A stretch of 64,000 nt of DNA from Fen-1258 sp041658245 (GCA_041658245.1 JBBAAM010000001.1:143120-207119); one strand, 5' to 3'. Shown: positions 17,614 through 26,980, counted from the first letter of the stretch. Notes: generated by a model not told the origin, from the letters alone. Numbers and translations are program-made.

Positions 17614-18117
17614 ATGGCTGGTGGTGACGTTGGCGGCGATGGCGGCGGACACAGAAAGAAAAAAGGTAAAAGAAAACCAAAGAAAAGACTCAATATTCGT
17701 ATTGATATGACTCCTTTGGTGGATGTTGCTTTTTTGCTGTTGACATTCTTTATGTTAACAACGGTCTTTCGTAAACCGCAAGCACTTGAAATAAATCTTC
17801 CTCCGGATAAAGATGTAGAAGTAAAAATGGCTGAATCAAATTTGCTGACTATCAGATGCGATGAACAACATAACCTTTATTGGAATATAGGGTTTGAACT
17901 CCCAAAGAAAATAAAATATGAAGACATGAAAAAATTCTTGACGGAAAAACAGAAAGAGAATCCAAAATTTGTTGTGCTTCTTAAGATAGATAGAAAAGCA
18001 AAATATCATGTTATGATTGATCTGGTTGACGAATGCGTTCAAGCCAATCTTAACAGTCGTGCTTTTGCACCAATGACTGAAATCGATAAAAAAGAAATGT
18101 CAAAAGCAACCATATAA
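17614..18117 (+). CDS. exbD: ExbD/TolR-family protein 2
   Basis: 167 residues; Gly/Asp-rich then Lys/Arg-rich cytoplasmic tail (about residues 1-28), then the same RIDMTPLVDVAFLLLTFFML helix as its neighbour with the conserved Asp, and a periplasmic domain. The membrane segment is almost identical to that of the first ExbD while the periplasmic parts differ strongly, so the two probably form a heteromeric stator. Two exbD genes in tandem are common in Bacteroidota-type TonB operons. Confidence 0.92.
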   Translation: MAGGDVGGDGGGHRKKKGKRKPKKRLNIRIDMTPLVDVAFLLLTFFMLTTVFRKPQALEINLPPDKDVEVKMAESNLLTIRCDEQHNLYWNIGFELPKKIKYEDMKKFLTEKQKENPKFVVLLKIDRKAKYHVMIDLVDECVQANLNSRAFAPMTEIDKKEMSKATI

Positions 18118-18132
18118 GCCAGGAGGATTAAT

Positions 18133-18873
18133 ATGTCTGAAACATTAGTACTTAAAAAAAATGGCGGAATATATGGAGCTTTTGAATTAAAAAAGCTCTA
18201 CCCAAGAAATTATGCAATCGGTGTTTCGGTTGCTATACTTCTTCACTTACTTTTAATTGCCTCTTATTATATCTATCAAGAAATTACTCGCGATGATTTT
18301 GATAATGCACCAACAGTAGGCAGAGTATTAAAATATAGTGAACTTGGTCCACCGCCTTCAATTACAAATGAAGCGCCTCCGCAAATAAATCTGGCTGGCC
18401 CTGTTGCACCTCCTACTGTGGGTGTTCCTGTTCCTGTCCCGGATGAGCAAGCTCCGCCTGAAGCTACAATCGCCACTCAACAAGAGATGAGTCAGCAACA
18501 AGCTCCTGCTTTAGCAAGTGATATTGGCGGGCAAACACAGATTACTCAAGATATAAAAATTGAAGATGATGAGCCGGGCATGGATGCTTTCGTTGCCGTT
18601 GAGAAATATCCTGAAATGGTTGTAGCTAAGACACCGGAGTACCCGGAAATTGCAAAACGCGCCGGAATAACCGGGAGAGTATTTGTGAAAGTTTTGGTTG
18701 ATAAAGAAGGTAAACCGAGAAGAGCTGTTGTAATTAAAACAGATTCAGATTTGTTTAACGATGCAGCGATAGCTGCTGCTATGAAATCAGCTTTCACACC
18801 TGCTTTGCAGAACAATCACCCGATTGCAGTTTGGATTGTATTACCTTATAAATTCCAATTATCGGATCAATGA
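18133..18873 (+). CDS. tonB: TonB energy transducer
   Basis: 246 residues: one inner-membrane helix (about 27-48), a Pro/Ala/Gln-rich periplasm-spanning stretch (65-120) and a C-terminal TonB domain (about 150-246) with YPEIAKRAGITGRVFVKVLV and the closing PYKFQL. It transmits energy from ExbB/ExbD to outer-membrane receptors. Strong ribosome site AGGAGG. Its stop overlaps the start of the next small gene (ATGA). Confidence 0.94.
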   Translation: MSETLVLKKNGGIYGAFELKKLYPRNYAIGVSVAILLHLLLIASYYIYQEITRDDFDNAPTVGRVLKYSELGPPPSITNEAPPQINLAGPVAPPTVGVPVPVPDEQAPPEATIATQQEMSQQQAPALASDIGGQTQITQDIKIEDDEPGMDAFVAVEKYPEMVVAKTPEYPEIAKRAGITGRVFVKVLVDKEGKPRRAVVIKTDSDLFNDAAIAAAMKSAFTPALQNNHPIAVWIVLPYKFQLSDQ

Positions 18874-19082
18874 AAAACCTGATGGCATATATTGCATACA
18901 CTGCAGGCGTCATTTTTATCTTACTTGGGCTGGCAATTTTGTTTACAAACTTATTTCCAGCCCATCTTCCTTCTCAACTTAAAGTAACGATGGGAATTGT
19001 TCTTTTTCTTTATGGCGCATTCAGAATTTTATCTACTATGTTCAAGGTTAAAAGACGTATAAAAGATGAGGACTCTAACTAA
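18870..19082 (+). CDS. Small two-helix membrane protein in ton operon
   Basis: 70 residues with two hydrophobic helices (about 6-28 and 37-58) and a basic/acidic tail KVKRRIKDEDSN. The start overlaps the tonB stop by 4 bases and its end overlaps the next gene by 17 bases, so it is translationally coupled on both sides and clearly a member of the operon. I recognise no named family; a role in assembling or tuning the Exb/Ton complex is only inferred from position. Confidence 0.8.
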   Translation: MKNLMAYIAYTAGVIFILLGLAILFTNLFPAHLPSQLKVTMGIVLFLYGAFRILSTMFKVKRRIKDEDSN

Positions 19083-19923
19083 AATATCTTTTCTGTTTCT
19101 TTATTTTATTTTGATATTCACCGCTTGCAACGAACGTCAAATATCTCCTATCAAGGGCTCACTTAAATGTTATGTTGATGAATCTCTTTACAATGTTGTT
19201 AAAGCAGCAAGAGATACTTTTGTTATTCTTTACCCCGGCAGCAGTATAGAATTAGTTTCAGCTAAGGCGCGCGAAGGAATTGCGGCGGTTCTTAATCAAG
19301 AAGCAAAGATTTTTATCAGCACTAGAGGATTGAACACCGAAGAAAAAGCATTTTCTGAAAAATCAAAAATAGATCTGCGCTATTTTAATTTTTGTTATGA
19401 TGCCATTATTCCTATTGTAAGAGCAAATGATTCAAAATATCAGATTACGGTTCAGGAAATAAAAAGTTTAATATCCGGAGAAACAAAAAACTATAAAGTT
19501 TTTGTTCCCGAACACAATTCCGGTGTTTATGAATATTTAAAGGAAAACGTACTCGATAAAAAGGAACTTCAGAATATTACAATAGTTAAGAGTGAAGAAG
19601 AGGTAATCAGCAAAGTAAAACTGACAAAAAAAAGTATTGGTTTTGTAGGAGTTAACACTTTAAATGATGTAAAAGGAATTAAAGTTTTAGAATTAGGTTC
19701 AAAAATTAGGAGTGATGGAGAAGTGTTATATTATAAACCATATGCTGCATATTTGATAACTCAGAATTATCCTTTTACACGAACTACAACTATTTTTTTG
19801 AATGATATTGGAATTGGTTTGGCTTCGGGTTTTGCAACTTTTTTAACAAGCTTTGAGGGTCAGAAAATTGTAGCAAAAAATAATTTGGGACCGGCAACTG
19901 TTCCAATTAAAATGGTGAAATAA
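19066..19923 (+). CDS. PstS-like periplasmic-binding lipoprotein
   Basis: 285 residues with a type II signal peptide and lipobox ending FTAC (Cys at about 21). The rest has the PBP-like fold of phosphate-binding PstS relatives, with strand LKCYVDESLYNVV at the start and a later KKSIGFVGV region. In Bacteroidota such proteins are regular members of exbB-exbD-tonB operons where they need not serve an ABC importer; none is present here. It could sense or bind an anion in the periplasm; the ligand is unknown. Confidence 0.8.
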   Translation: MRTLTKISFLFLYFILIFTACNERQISPIKGSLKCYVDESLYNVVKAARDTFVILYPGSSIELVSAKAREGIAAVLNQEAKIFISTRGLNTEEKAFSEKSKIDLRYFNFCYDAIIPIVRANDSKYQITVQEIKSLISGETKNYKVFVPEHNSGVYEYLKENVLDKKELQNITIVKSEEEVISKVKLTKKSIGFVGVNTLNDVKGIKVLELGSKIRSDGEVLYYKPYAAYLITQNYPFTRTTTIFLNDIGIGLASGFATFLTSFEGQKIVAKNNLGPATVPIKMVK

Positions 19924-19938
19924 AACAACGGTAAAAAA

Positions 19939-21330
19939 ATGAAAAAAACAGCCCTTTTATTTATTGGAATCTTTTTTGTTTTGTCGTTTAATGTAAATGC
20001 GCAAAGCTCATTAGCCGATGGTGAAAAAGCTATTAAAAATAAAGAGTATTCTAAAGTTTTAACTATTGCAAAAGAGTTCATAGATAACAACAACACAACA
20101 GATGCTCTAAAACTTTTAATTCAATTACGCGAAAAGAATTTTAGCGACATAAAACTATATGAATATTTAGGCGATACATATTCAAAAATGAATGTTGCTG
20201 AGAATGCCCTTATAAATTACGAGCAAGCCGAAGCAATGGATTCATTAAATATTCAATTGAAATTTAAATCTGCGGAATTACTCCGCAAATCAAAAAGATA
20301 TAAAGAAGCCGGTAATAAATATTTGAAAATTATTCAGATTGACCCAAATAATAAAAAAGCGATTTTAGAAACTGCTACAATACTTTATCTGGCAAAATAT
20401 TATAATGATGCCGCTACTTATTACGAAAAATATTTAGCATTCGAACAAACAAAAAATGTATATCAAAAAATCTCAAAAGCTTTTTTAGAATCAAAGAATT
20501 ATGAAAAAGCATATAAATACTCGGTTGAAGGATTAATGAAGTATCCCGAAGATGTAGTTCTGAATAAAAGCGCGGCTATTTCATCATTCGGTCTGCAAAA
20601 ATTTGATGATGCCGGAAAATATTATTCAGCTCTTCCGGATTCGCTAATGACAATAAGCGATTTGAAAAACGCAGGTAAAGCATTTCAAATGATCAAAGCC
20701 GATTCCATTGCTATTAAATTTTATGAAAAAGTAATTCAAAGAGACAGTACGCAATCAAGTTTGTTTATGGATATGGCTAACAATTATTTTAGAAATAAGA
20801 ACAATGAGTTGGCAATTAAATACTATATGGCAAAAATAAAAATTGATCCTACCCATGAATTAGCTTACAGATATATGGGTTTTGCATATTATGATATGAA
20901 AGATTGGGATAACGCAAGACTATCATTCTTAAAAGCAAAGGGATTAGCAGATACAACTTTTACTACTAATTATTGGCTTACAGAAACTTATAATCAAATG
21001 GATTCGTTGGATCAAGCGTCTGAACAATATGTTTATCTTCTAAAACTTGCCGAAGGAAACGAAAAACAATATAAAAACGAAATATTAGAAGCTAATGGTG
21101 CACTTGGACAAAGAGCATTTCAGAAGAAAAATTATAGCGGAGCTATTACGTATTTATTGAAAGCACTTCAATATAAGCCAGGCGAATGGAGATTTATGGA
21201 AATGTTAGGTGCTTCTTATCATCAATTACAGAATTATGATGAAGCGATCAGATGGTACAAAGCAGTTCTGAAATTAAATTCTAAAAGTGAAATTGCAAAG
21301 AAAGGATTGCGAATGTTAAGTGCCGATTGA
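19939..21330 (+). CDS. Periplasmic TPR-repeat protein
   Basis: 463 residues: signal peptide MKKTALLFIGIFFVLSFNVNAQ then about ten tetratricopeptide repeats (typical blocks such as ALINYEQAEAMDSLN, AYRYMGFAYYDMKDWDNA, AIRWYKAVLKLN). A protein-interaction scaffold, last of the exb/ton/PBP set, 15 bases after the lipoprotein gene. Probable partner of the TonB assembly or the PBP lipoprotein, by context only. Confidence 0.85.
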   Translation: MKKTALLFIGIFFVLSFNVNAQSSLADGEKAIKNKEYSKVLTIAKEFIDNNNTTDALKLLIQLREKNFSDIKLYEYLGDTYSKMNVAENALINYEQAEAMDSLNIQLKFKSAELLRKSKRYKEAGNKYLKIIQIDPNNKKAILETATILYLAKYYNDAATYYEKYLAFEQTKNVYQKISKAFLESKNYEKAYKYSVEGLMKYPEDVVLNKSAAISSFGLQKFDDAGKYYSALPDSLMTISDLKNAGKAFQMIKADSIAIKFYEKVIQRDSTQSSLFMDMANNYFRNKNNELAIKYYMAKIKIDPTHELAYRYMGFAYYDMKDWDNARLSFLKAKGLADTTFTTNYWLTETYNQMDSLDQASEQYVYLLKLAEGNEKQYKNEILEANGALGQRAFQKKNYSGAITYLLKALQYKPGEWRFMEMLGASYHQLQNYDEAIRWYKAVLKLNSKSEIAKKGLRMLSAD

Positions 21331-21354
21331 TATTTACGGCGACAATATTAAACC

Positions 21355-21918
21355 ATGACACAAAAAAATATTAGTAAGTATTTCAATCCTTGGCACCATG
21401 TAACTTATGGCGATGATATTCCGGTATTTGTAAATACAATAATAGAGATTCCGGAAGGATCTAAAACAAAATATGAGCTTGACAAAAAAAGCGGTCTTCT
21501 TAAGTTAGACCGCGTTTTATTTTCCGCCGTTCATTATCCTGCCAACTACGGTTTTATCCCCCGCACACTAAGCGATGATGAAGATCCGCTTGATATTCTT
21601 GTTATATGTTCTGTAGAAGTTGATCCGCTCTGTTTAATTGAAGCAAAAGTTATCGGCGTTATGGAAATGGTTGATAATGAAGAGAAGGATGAAAAAATCA
21701 TTGCCGTAGCCAAGAATGATATTTCAGTGAATTATATAGACGATCTTGAACATATGCCGCCGCACACAATGATACAACTGCAAAGATTTTTTGAAGACTA
21801 TAAAAAACTAGAACACAAAAATGTAATTGTAGAAAAAATTGTTGGTAAAGAAGAAGCATATAAAATTATTCTTGACGGGATAAAGCGTTACGAAGATATT
21901 TATGGAAAGGAATTTTAA
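21355..21918 (+). CDS. ppa: Inorganic pyrophosphatase (family I)
   Basis: 187 residues. Active-site elements of soluble family I pyrophosphatases: PEGSKTKYELDKKSG, DRVLFSAVHYPANYGFIP and the acidic metal-binding DDEDPLDILV. Hydrolyses PPi to phosphate in the cytoplasm, pulling biosynthetic reactions forward. Follows the TPR gene by 24 bases; the stop overlaps the next ATG in TAATG. Confidence 0.93.
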   Translation: MTQKNISKYFNPWHHVTYGDDIPVFVNTIIEIPEGSKTKYELDKKSGLLKLDRVLFSAVHYPANYGFIPRTLSDDEDPLDILVICSVEVDPLCLIEAKVIGVMEMVDNEEKDEKIIAVAKNDISVNYIDDLEHMPPHTMIQLQRFFEDYKKLEHKNVIVEKIVGKEEAYKIILDGIKRYEDIYGKEF

Positions 21919-22076
21919 TGAAAAAAATTGATTCTATTACTAATTCAAAACAAAATGAAGCCGCTGGTAATTACAAACTTTCTAATTCGCTTTTGTATTT
22001 ATACTCTCTTCTGGGAATAATATTCCTTGTTATGATTCTTGGTATGGCATATTTTCTTTATTTCATATTCAAATAG
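21918..22076 (+). CDS. 52-residue single-helix membrane protein
   Basis: Starts in a TAATG overlap with ppa, so it is translationally coupled. The hydrophilic N-terminus (MKKIDSITNSKQNEAAG) is followed by one long hydrophobic helix (LYLYSLLGIIFLVMILGMAY) and FLYFIFK at the end. It is followed directly by a strong terminator, which fits a genuine last gene of the operon. No family recognised. Confidence 0.7.
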   Translation: MKKIDSITNSKQNEAAGNYKLSNSLLYLYSLLGIIFLVMILGMAYFLYFIFK

Positions 22077-22100
22077 AATTATTCTTGTATATCATAATTT

Positions 22101-22124
22101 AAAAGACGCGTAACCGCGTCTTTT
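22101..22124. terminator. bidirectional terminator
   Basis: Perfect 10-bp stem AAAAGACGCG / CGCGTCTTTT with TAAC loop, T-run after it on the plus strand; between the ppa operon and the convergent amino-acid permease gene. Confidence 0.92.
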
Positions 22125-22129
22125 CTTTT

Positions 22130-23563
22130 TTAAAAATTATCTTTTATGTGATACTTCTTTTGCCTGTATTTCCAGAAGAAGTACATTGGCAACCCCGCAG
22201 CGATCAATATTAATCCCATCATTGCATTTGATGTATCTGAAATGACCGAGTTTACAAGAAACAAAAAAGAAAAAATTATGAATATGGCAGGAGTATAAGG
22301 GTAACCCCAAACTTTATACGGACGTTCGGCGTCGGGCATCTTTTTACGAAGGACAAACACTCCGAAAGCACCAAGCATATAAAATAACCATGCTGCAAAG
22401 ATCACATAATCGGTAATTGTATCGAACGAGCCCGACATTACTAATACACACGACCACATACCCTGCACAATCAAGGACACATAGGGTGTTCCAAAATGAG
22501 GATGAACTTTGCCGAGTCCTCTAAAAAATAAATTTGCTCTTGCCATTGCATATGGAACACGTGCAGTTGCAAGAATGCTTCCGTTAAGTGCGCCAAAAGT
22601 TGAGATGATAACGGCAATTGAAATAATTGATGCGCCGTTTGGACCAAATATTTTTTCTGCGGCAGTTGCGGCTACAAGCGGAGATTTTGCCATAACATCT
22701 ATTGGTAAAACGTAGAGATATGCAACATTGATCAACACATAAACACATATTACTATCAATGTTCCCCAAAGCAAACTCAAAGGAATATTTCGTCTCGGAT
22801 TTTTTACTTCACCCGAAACATATGTAACGCTATTCCAAGCATCATAAGCCCAAAAAGCTCCGGCAAAAGCAAGCCCAATCAATGCAATAAAATTATTCCT
22901 TGTTGATTCCGGAATTGCAAATCCGGTGTAAACATTTGAAAAACTTCCGTTCCCTAGAAGAAGAAGAAATGTGGAAATTAAAACGATGGAAATAATTTTT
23001 ATATAAGTTACTATTGTTTGAACTACGCCACCGAAAACGACACCTACATAATTAACTCCGGTTAGAAACATTATACATAAAATTGCAACTGCTTTTGTTC
23101 CAAAATCTAAAAATGGATGTATGTTACCTACTAACGGCATATAAATAGAAAAATCATGCATCTGCTGTGAAAGCTGAGGGTATTTTATAAAATAACCGAG
23201 ATACTCTGCAAATGCGTAAGCAATGGCTGCTTGACTGCCTGTTTGAATTACAGAAAGAATAGACCAACCATAAAGATATGCAGTGAAATCCCCGTACATC
23301 TTTCTAAAGTAAACATACTGCCCACCGGTAGCGTCAATCATTCCGGAAATCTCCGCATTAACCAGAGCACCGATGAATGTAATAATTCCGGCTGCTATCC
23401 AAATAATAATAAGTAATTCAGGAGAGCCGAGTTGCTGCGCCATTGATGATGGTTTTCGGAATATTCCGGATCCGATCATAGAACCGGCTACGATCATTAT
23501 GGTTGCAGTTAATGTTAATCCCCGAACGAGCTCAGTCTTTTTATTCTTTTCTACCATTATCAT
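22130..23563 (-). CDS. APC-superfamily amino-acid permease
   Basis: 477 residues with about 12 membrane helices. Helix 1 carries the APC signature IVAGSMIGSGIFRKPSS (unwound GSGIF substrate site); later WAYDAWNSVTYVSGEV matches the helix 6 region of LAT/cationic-type transporters. Inner-membrane uptake or exchange of amino acids; substrate not resolvable. Either of two ATGs two codons apart could start it (23563 or 23557). Confidence 0.88.
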   Translation of the reverse strand: MIMVEKNKKTELVRGLTLTATIMIVAGSMIGSGIFRKPSSMAQQLGSPELLIIIWIAAGIITFIGALVNAEISGMIDATGGQYVYFRKMYGDFTAYLYGWSILSVIQTGSQAAIAYAFAEYLGYFIKYPQLSQQMHDFSIYMPLVGNIHPFLDFGTKAVAILCIMFLTGVNYVGVVFGGVVQTIVTYIKIISIVLISTFLLLLGNGSFSNVYTGFAIPESTRNNFIALIGLAFAGAFWAYDAWNSVTYVSGEVKNPRRNIPLSLLWGTLIVICVYVLINVAYLYVLPIDVMAKSPLVAATAAEKIFGPNGASIISIAVIISTFGALNGSILATARVPYAMARANLFFRGLGKVHPHFGTPYVSLIVQGMWSCVLVMSGSFDTITDYVIFAAWLFYMLGAFGVFVLRKKMPDAERPYKVWGYPYTPAIFIIFSFLFLVNSVISDTSNAMMGLILIAAGLPMYFFWKYRQKKYHIKDNF

Positions 23564-23613
23564 CTATAAAAGTTTGCACAAAATAGTTAAGTGTTAAGAA
23601 AAGTCCAATGGAA

Positions 23614-24012
23614 TTATAAGTCCGTTTCAATTCTTCTTGAAAGGTCTTGTAATGATGTTTTACTTTCCAGCAATTCGGGGATATATTCAACAGAGGTAAC
23701 GAACGTCCATAAATAAGCTACTATCGAGTAAATGCTTCCCAGAGAAAAATTATCCAGATCAATAGCAATATAAAGAACGAACAAAAAAATTATTAATAAA
23801 ACAAATCTCATAATTCCGAAATTAGCCGCACCCCAAGTCGCAATTTTTTCTTGAAGCTTTGCCATTGTTTTATAAATAGTTGTTACTTGTTCGGGCTTTC
23901 TCTTTGAAAACGTATCATAAATTGTTTCATAAGTATCGTGAAGTTCCGCATGCAGCTTTACAACCACTGTGATTCCTCTCCTATGTTCTTTGATTAATTT
24001 GAAAAGAGCCAT
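23614..24012 (-). CDS. Short membrane protein resembling C-terminal end of ABC six-TM proteins
   Basis: 132 residues. A charged helical N-terminus (about 1-65) precedes two hydrophobic helices (68-110). The tail (SIVAYLWTFVTSVEYIPELL) resembles the end of stand-alone ABC six-transmembrane-domain proteins, which are normally about 270 residues, so this may be a truncated relative. A stop codon immediately precedes the ATG, no clear ribosome site is seen, and no missing N-terminal half is evident upstream. Function unknown. Confidence 0.55.
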   Translation of the reverse strand: MALFKLIKEHRRGITVVVKLHAELHDTYETIYDTFSKRKPEQVTTIYKTMAKLQEKIATWGAANFGIMRFVLLIIFLFVLYIAIDLDNFSLGSIYSIVAYLWTFVTSVEYIPELLESKTSLQDLSRRIETDL

Positions 24013-24147
24013 TTAATTATTTTAATCGCCAAATGATTGTTTCGAGTAATTAATTTGTTCAAAATTTTTATGAAATAAAAATAATAACTATCTTGGCGAT
24101 GTGCATTAAATGCTTTTACTACTTTTAAAAAAAATAATGAGGTTTTG

Positions 24148-24270
24148 ATGGAAACTGTCGGCACTAAGAACAAATTAAGTGATATTGCTTTCTACTTTTT
24201 GATGGGAATTCTTGGATTCTCCATCGTATTTACGATTGGTTATCTCTTATACTCTGTGTTTTTTGGTTGA
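24148..24270 (+). CDS. 40-residue single-helix peptide upstream of kup
   Basis: Begins METVGTKNKLSDIAF and continues with one hydrophobic helix (about 14-38, LMGILGFSIVFTIGYLLYSV) to FFG at the stop. GAGG lies six bases before the ATG. It ends 38 bases before the Kup gene on the same strand, so cotranscription is likely. The arrangement recalls small accessory subunits such as KdpF of potassium pumps, but no sequence family is recognised. Confidence 0.6.
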   Translation: METVGTKNKLSDIAFYFLMGILGFSIVFTIGYLLYSVFFG

Positions 24271-24308
24271 TCATACTTCGTGTAAATTATATCCCGTCAT
24301 CTAAATAA

Positions 24309-26144
24309 ATGAAATCCCAAGATTCTTCCCAAAATGCATTTGGTGAAATAATAAAAGCGATGGGACTCGTATTTGGCGATATCGGAACGAGTCCTATCTA
24401 CACACTTACTGTAATTTTTATATTAACTCCAGCCACTCAGCAAAACATTATAGGAATTCTCTCATTAATTTTCTGGACGCTTATTATTCTTGTAACTGTT
24501 CAATATACATTTCTTGCAATGAGTTTAAGTTCTAAAGGGGAAGGCGGTACGATTGTTTTAAAAAATATTTTACACAATTCTCTCAAATCCGGAAGATCTA
24601 TGATCTTTGTTACTTTTCTGGGTTATGTAGGTGTTTCTCTTTTAATGGGTGATGGTGTTATAACTCCTGCAATAAGTATTCTTTCTGCAGTTGAAGGATT
24701 AGAATTAATTCCTGGTATAGGACACATTTCTCAAGAAACCGTGATTATAATAACAATAGTGATTACCATTTTATTATTCTCAGTTCAATCGCGTGGTACT
24801 GATAAAGTTGCATCGTCTTTTGGGCCGATAATGATATTATGGTTCTCGTCTTTGTTCCTTTCCGGAGTCGTTTCGTTGATTCACAATCCGCATATTGGTA
24901 TTGCAATTAATCCTTATTACGGAATTAATTTTTTAATTCATAACGGTTACAGCGGTTTTATAGTCTTATCGGAAGTAATACTGTGTGCAACAGGAGGCGA
25001 GGCGCTCTATGCGGATATGGGCCATCTTGGAAGAGAGCCGATCAGACGCGCGTGGTATTTTGTATTTTTTGCTTTGGTAATAAATTATTTTGGTCAGGGC
25101 GCATTTCTTCTTTTACAAGGCGAACAAAAGGAAGAACAAATAAATATATTATTTGCGATGATAAAACATCAAGCAGAGTTTCTTTATGTGCCGTTTTTAA
25201 TTTTAACACTGCTTGCAACAATAATTGCTTCGCAAGCAATGATCAGCGCAGTTTTTTCTTTAGTCTACCAAGGAATTCGAACTCATATATTTCCACTTAT
25301 GAAAATAAAGTACACGTCGAGCCATATTAAATCTCAAATTTATGTTAATGCTGTAAATTGGGGGCTGCTTGCTTCAGTGATAGTAATGATCTTAGTCTTT
25401 AAAGGCTCACATAATCTTGCCGCAGCTTATGGATTTGCCGTTACGGCAACGATGGCATCCAGTACTTTATTTATGATTTGGATTTTTAAGAGAAAAAACA
25501 ATAAACTGAAACTGACGATTTCTTTATTAGTATTTGTAATAAACATAATTTTTTTAATTTCTGTTTTTACCAAACTTCCACACGGCGGTTATTGGTCAAT
25601 AGTAATTGCAGCAATTCCATTCGCCACAATTTATTTGTGGACATTGGGCAATAAAGCGATATACCGCTCATTCCGTTCGCTACCAATTGATACTTATTTG
25701 GAAAGTTTCAATCAACTTTATGAAGCCGGAAAATATTTACCGGGTACAGCGTTGTTCTTTACAAAAAGCTTAGATATGATTCCGCCATATATGGTTCACA
25801 GTACAATTCGCGGTAGTATTATTTACGAGGAGAATATTCTTGCATCAATAATTACTATGGATAAACCATTTGGCGTTCAAAAATTATATGTTCCGGAAAT
25901 TGCTGAAGGTCTTTCGGGTCTCGAAATTCAAGTTGGATATATGGAAAGAATGGATGTACCAAAAATTTTAAGAGAAGCTGATATTGATCCTAAAGTAATG
26001 TTCTACGGAGTTGATGATATTTATACTAAGAGACCTTTCCTAAAACTTTTTGCGTTCATTAAACGAATTACACCGAACTTCGTTCAATTTTTGCAGCTTC
26101 CTTATCAGAAATTACATGGTGTAATCACAAAAATTGAAATTTAA
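24309..26144 (+). CDS. kup: Kup/HAK-family potassium transporter
   Basis: 611 residues with 12 membrane helices and a cytoplasmic C-terminal domain. The N-terminal GLVFGDIGTSPIYTL and the SSKGEGGTIVLKN loop are hallmarks of Kup; GGEALYADMGHLG is another conserved block. Proton-coupled potassium uptake in the inner membrane. Slightly shorter than E. coli Kup. No obvious ribosome site before the ATG. Confidence 0.94.
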   Translation: MKSQDSSQNAFGEIIKAMGLVFGDIGTSPIYTLTVIFILTPATQQNIIGILSLIFWTLIILVTVQYTFLAMSLSSKGEGGTIVLKNILHNSLKSGRSMIFVTFLGYVGVSLLMGDGVITPAISILSAVEGLELIPGIGHISQETVIIITIVITILLFSVQSRGTDKVASSFGPIMILWFSSLFLSGVVSLIHNPHIGIAINPYYGINFLIHNGYSGFIVLSEVILCATGGEALYADMGHLGREPIRRAWYFVFFALVINYFGQGAFLLLQGEQKEEQINILFAMIKHQAEFLYVPFLILTLLATIIASQAMISAVFSLVYQGIRTHIFPLMKIKYTSSHIKSQIYVNAVNWGLLASVIVMILVFKGSHNLAAAYGFAVTATMASSTLFMIWIFKRKNNKLKLTISLLVFVINIIFLISVFTKLPHGGYWSIVIAAIPFATIYLWTLGNKAIYRSFRSLPIDTYLESFNQLYEAGKYLPGTALFFTKSLDMIPPYMVHSTIRGSIIYEENILASIITMDKPFGVQKLYVPEIAEGLSGLEIQVGYMERMDVPKILREADIDPKVMFYGVDDIYTKRPFLKLFAFIKRITPNFVQFLQLPYQKLHGVITKIEI

Positions 26145-26382
26145 ATTCCGCTTGTCATTTCTAAACTAATATTCCAAACTAATCCTTCAATCCTTCAATT
26201 CTCAATTAAAACAGTAATGAAAGGAAAAGCGGGAAAACTTTTTCTTGAGCCGTAAACTTCTATTTGCTATGTTATAAGCAACTCATCCTGAGGGTTCACT
26301 TTCTCATCAAAAAAATAATTAAATAAATAAGTGGGCAGATAAATTTTTCTCTGCTCATAAATAATAAAAGAAGGAGAACAAC

Positions 26383-26943
26383 ATGGTAGATTTAACCTCA
26401 CTCTGGTTACCCATCCTTTTATCGGCAGTAGTAGTTTTTATAGTTAGTTCCATTATTCACATGGCAACACCATGGCATAAAAGCGATTGCAAAAAACTTC
26501 CTGATGATAGCAAAGTACTTGATGCACTTCGTCCATTCAATCTTCAACCCGGAGATTATGTGTTGCCACAGGCCTCTAGCATGAAAGATATGAAATCGCC
26601 GGAGTTTGCCGAAAAAATGAAAAAAGGTCCGGTTGTTATCTTAACCGTAAGGCCAAACGGTATGTGGAAGATGGGACCAACTTTGGGTCTTTGGTTTCTT
26701 TATTCTGTTGTCGTTGGATTTTTTGCCGCATACATTGCAAGCCGCGCATTGCCTAACACCGCAACTTATCTTCAGATCTTCCGTTTTGTAGGAGCTACTG
26801 CATTCATGGGATACACATTTTCTATCTGGCAGTTTTCTATTTGGTACGGACGATCCTGGAAGACAACAATAAAAGCAACAATTGATGGTTTGCTTTACGC
26901 TCTTCTTACTGCGGGAGTTTTCGGCTGGCTCTGGCCGAGATAA
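26383..26943 (+). CDS. Unknown membrane protein with four helices
   Basis: 186 residues: one N-terminal helix (6-28), a soluble stretch (30-98) with MATPWHKSDCKKLPDDSK, GDYVLPQASSMKDM and GPVVILTVRPNG, then about three helices. Similar conserved proteins of this length occur in several phyla without assigned function, as far as I can recall. Good ribosome site (AGGAGAAC) and a terminator follow, so it is a single-gene unit. Confidence 0.7.
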   Translation: MVDLTSLWLPILLSAVVVFIVSSIIHMATPWHKSDCKKLPDDSKVLDALRPFNLQPGDYVLPQASSMKDMKSPEFAEKMKKGPVVILTVRPNGMWKMGPTLGLWFLYSVVVGFFAAYIASRALPNTATYLQIFRFVGATAFMGYTFSIWQFSIWYGRSWKTTIKATIDGLLYALLTAGVFGWLWPR

Positions 26944-26980
26944 GTTTGTAAATTTTTTCTTTGTAACAAATATTTAATTA

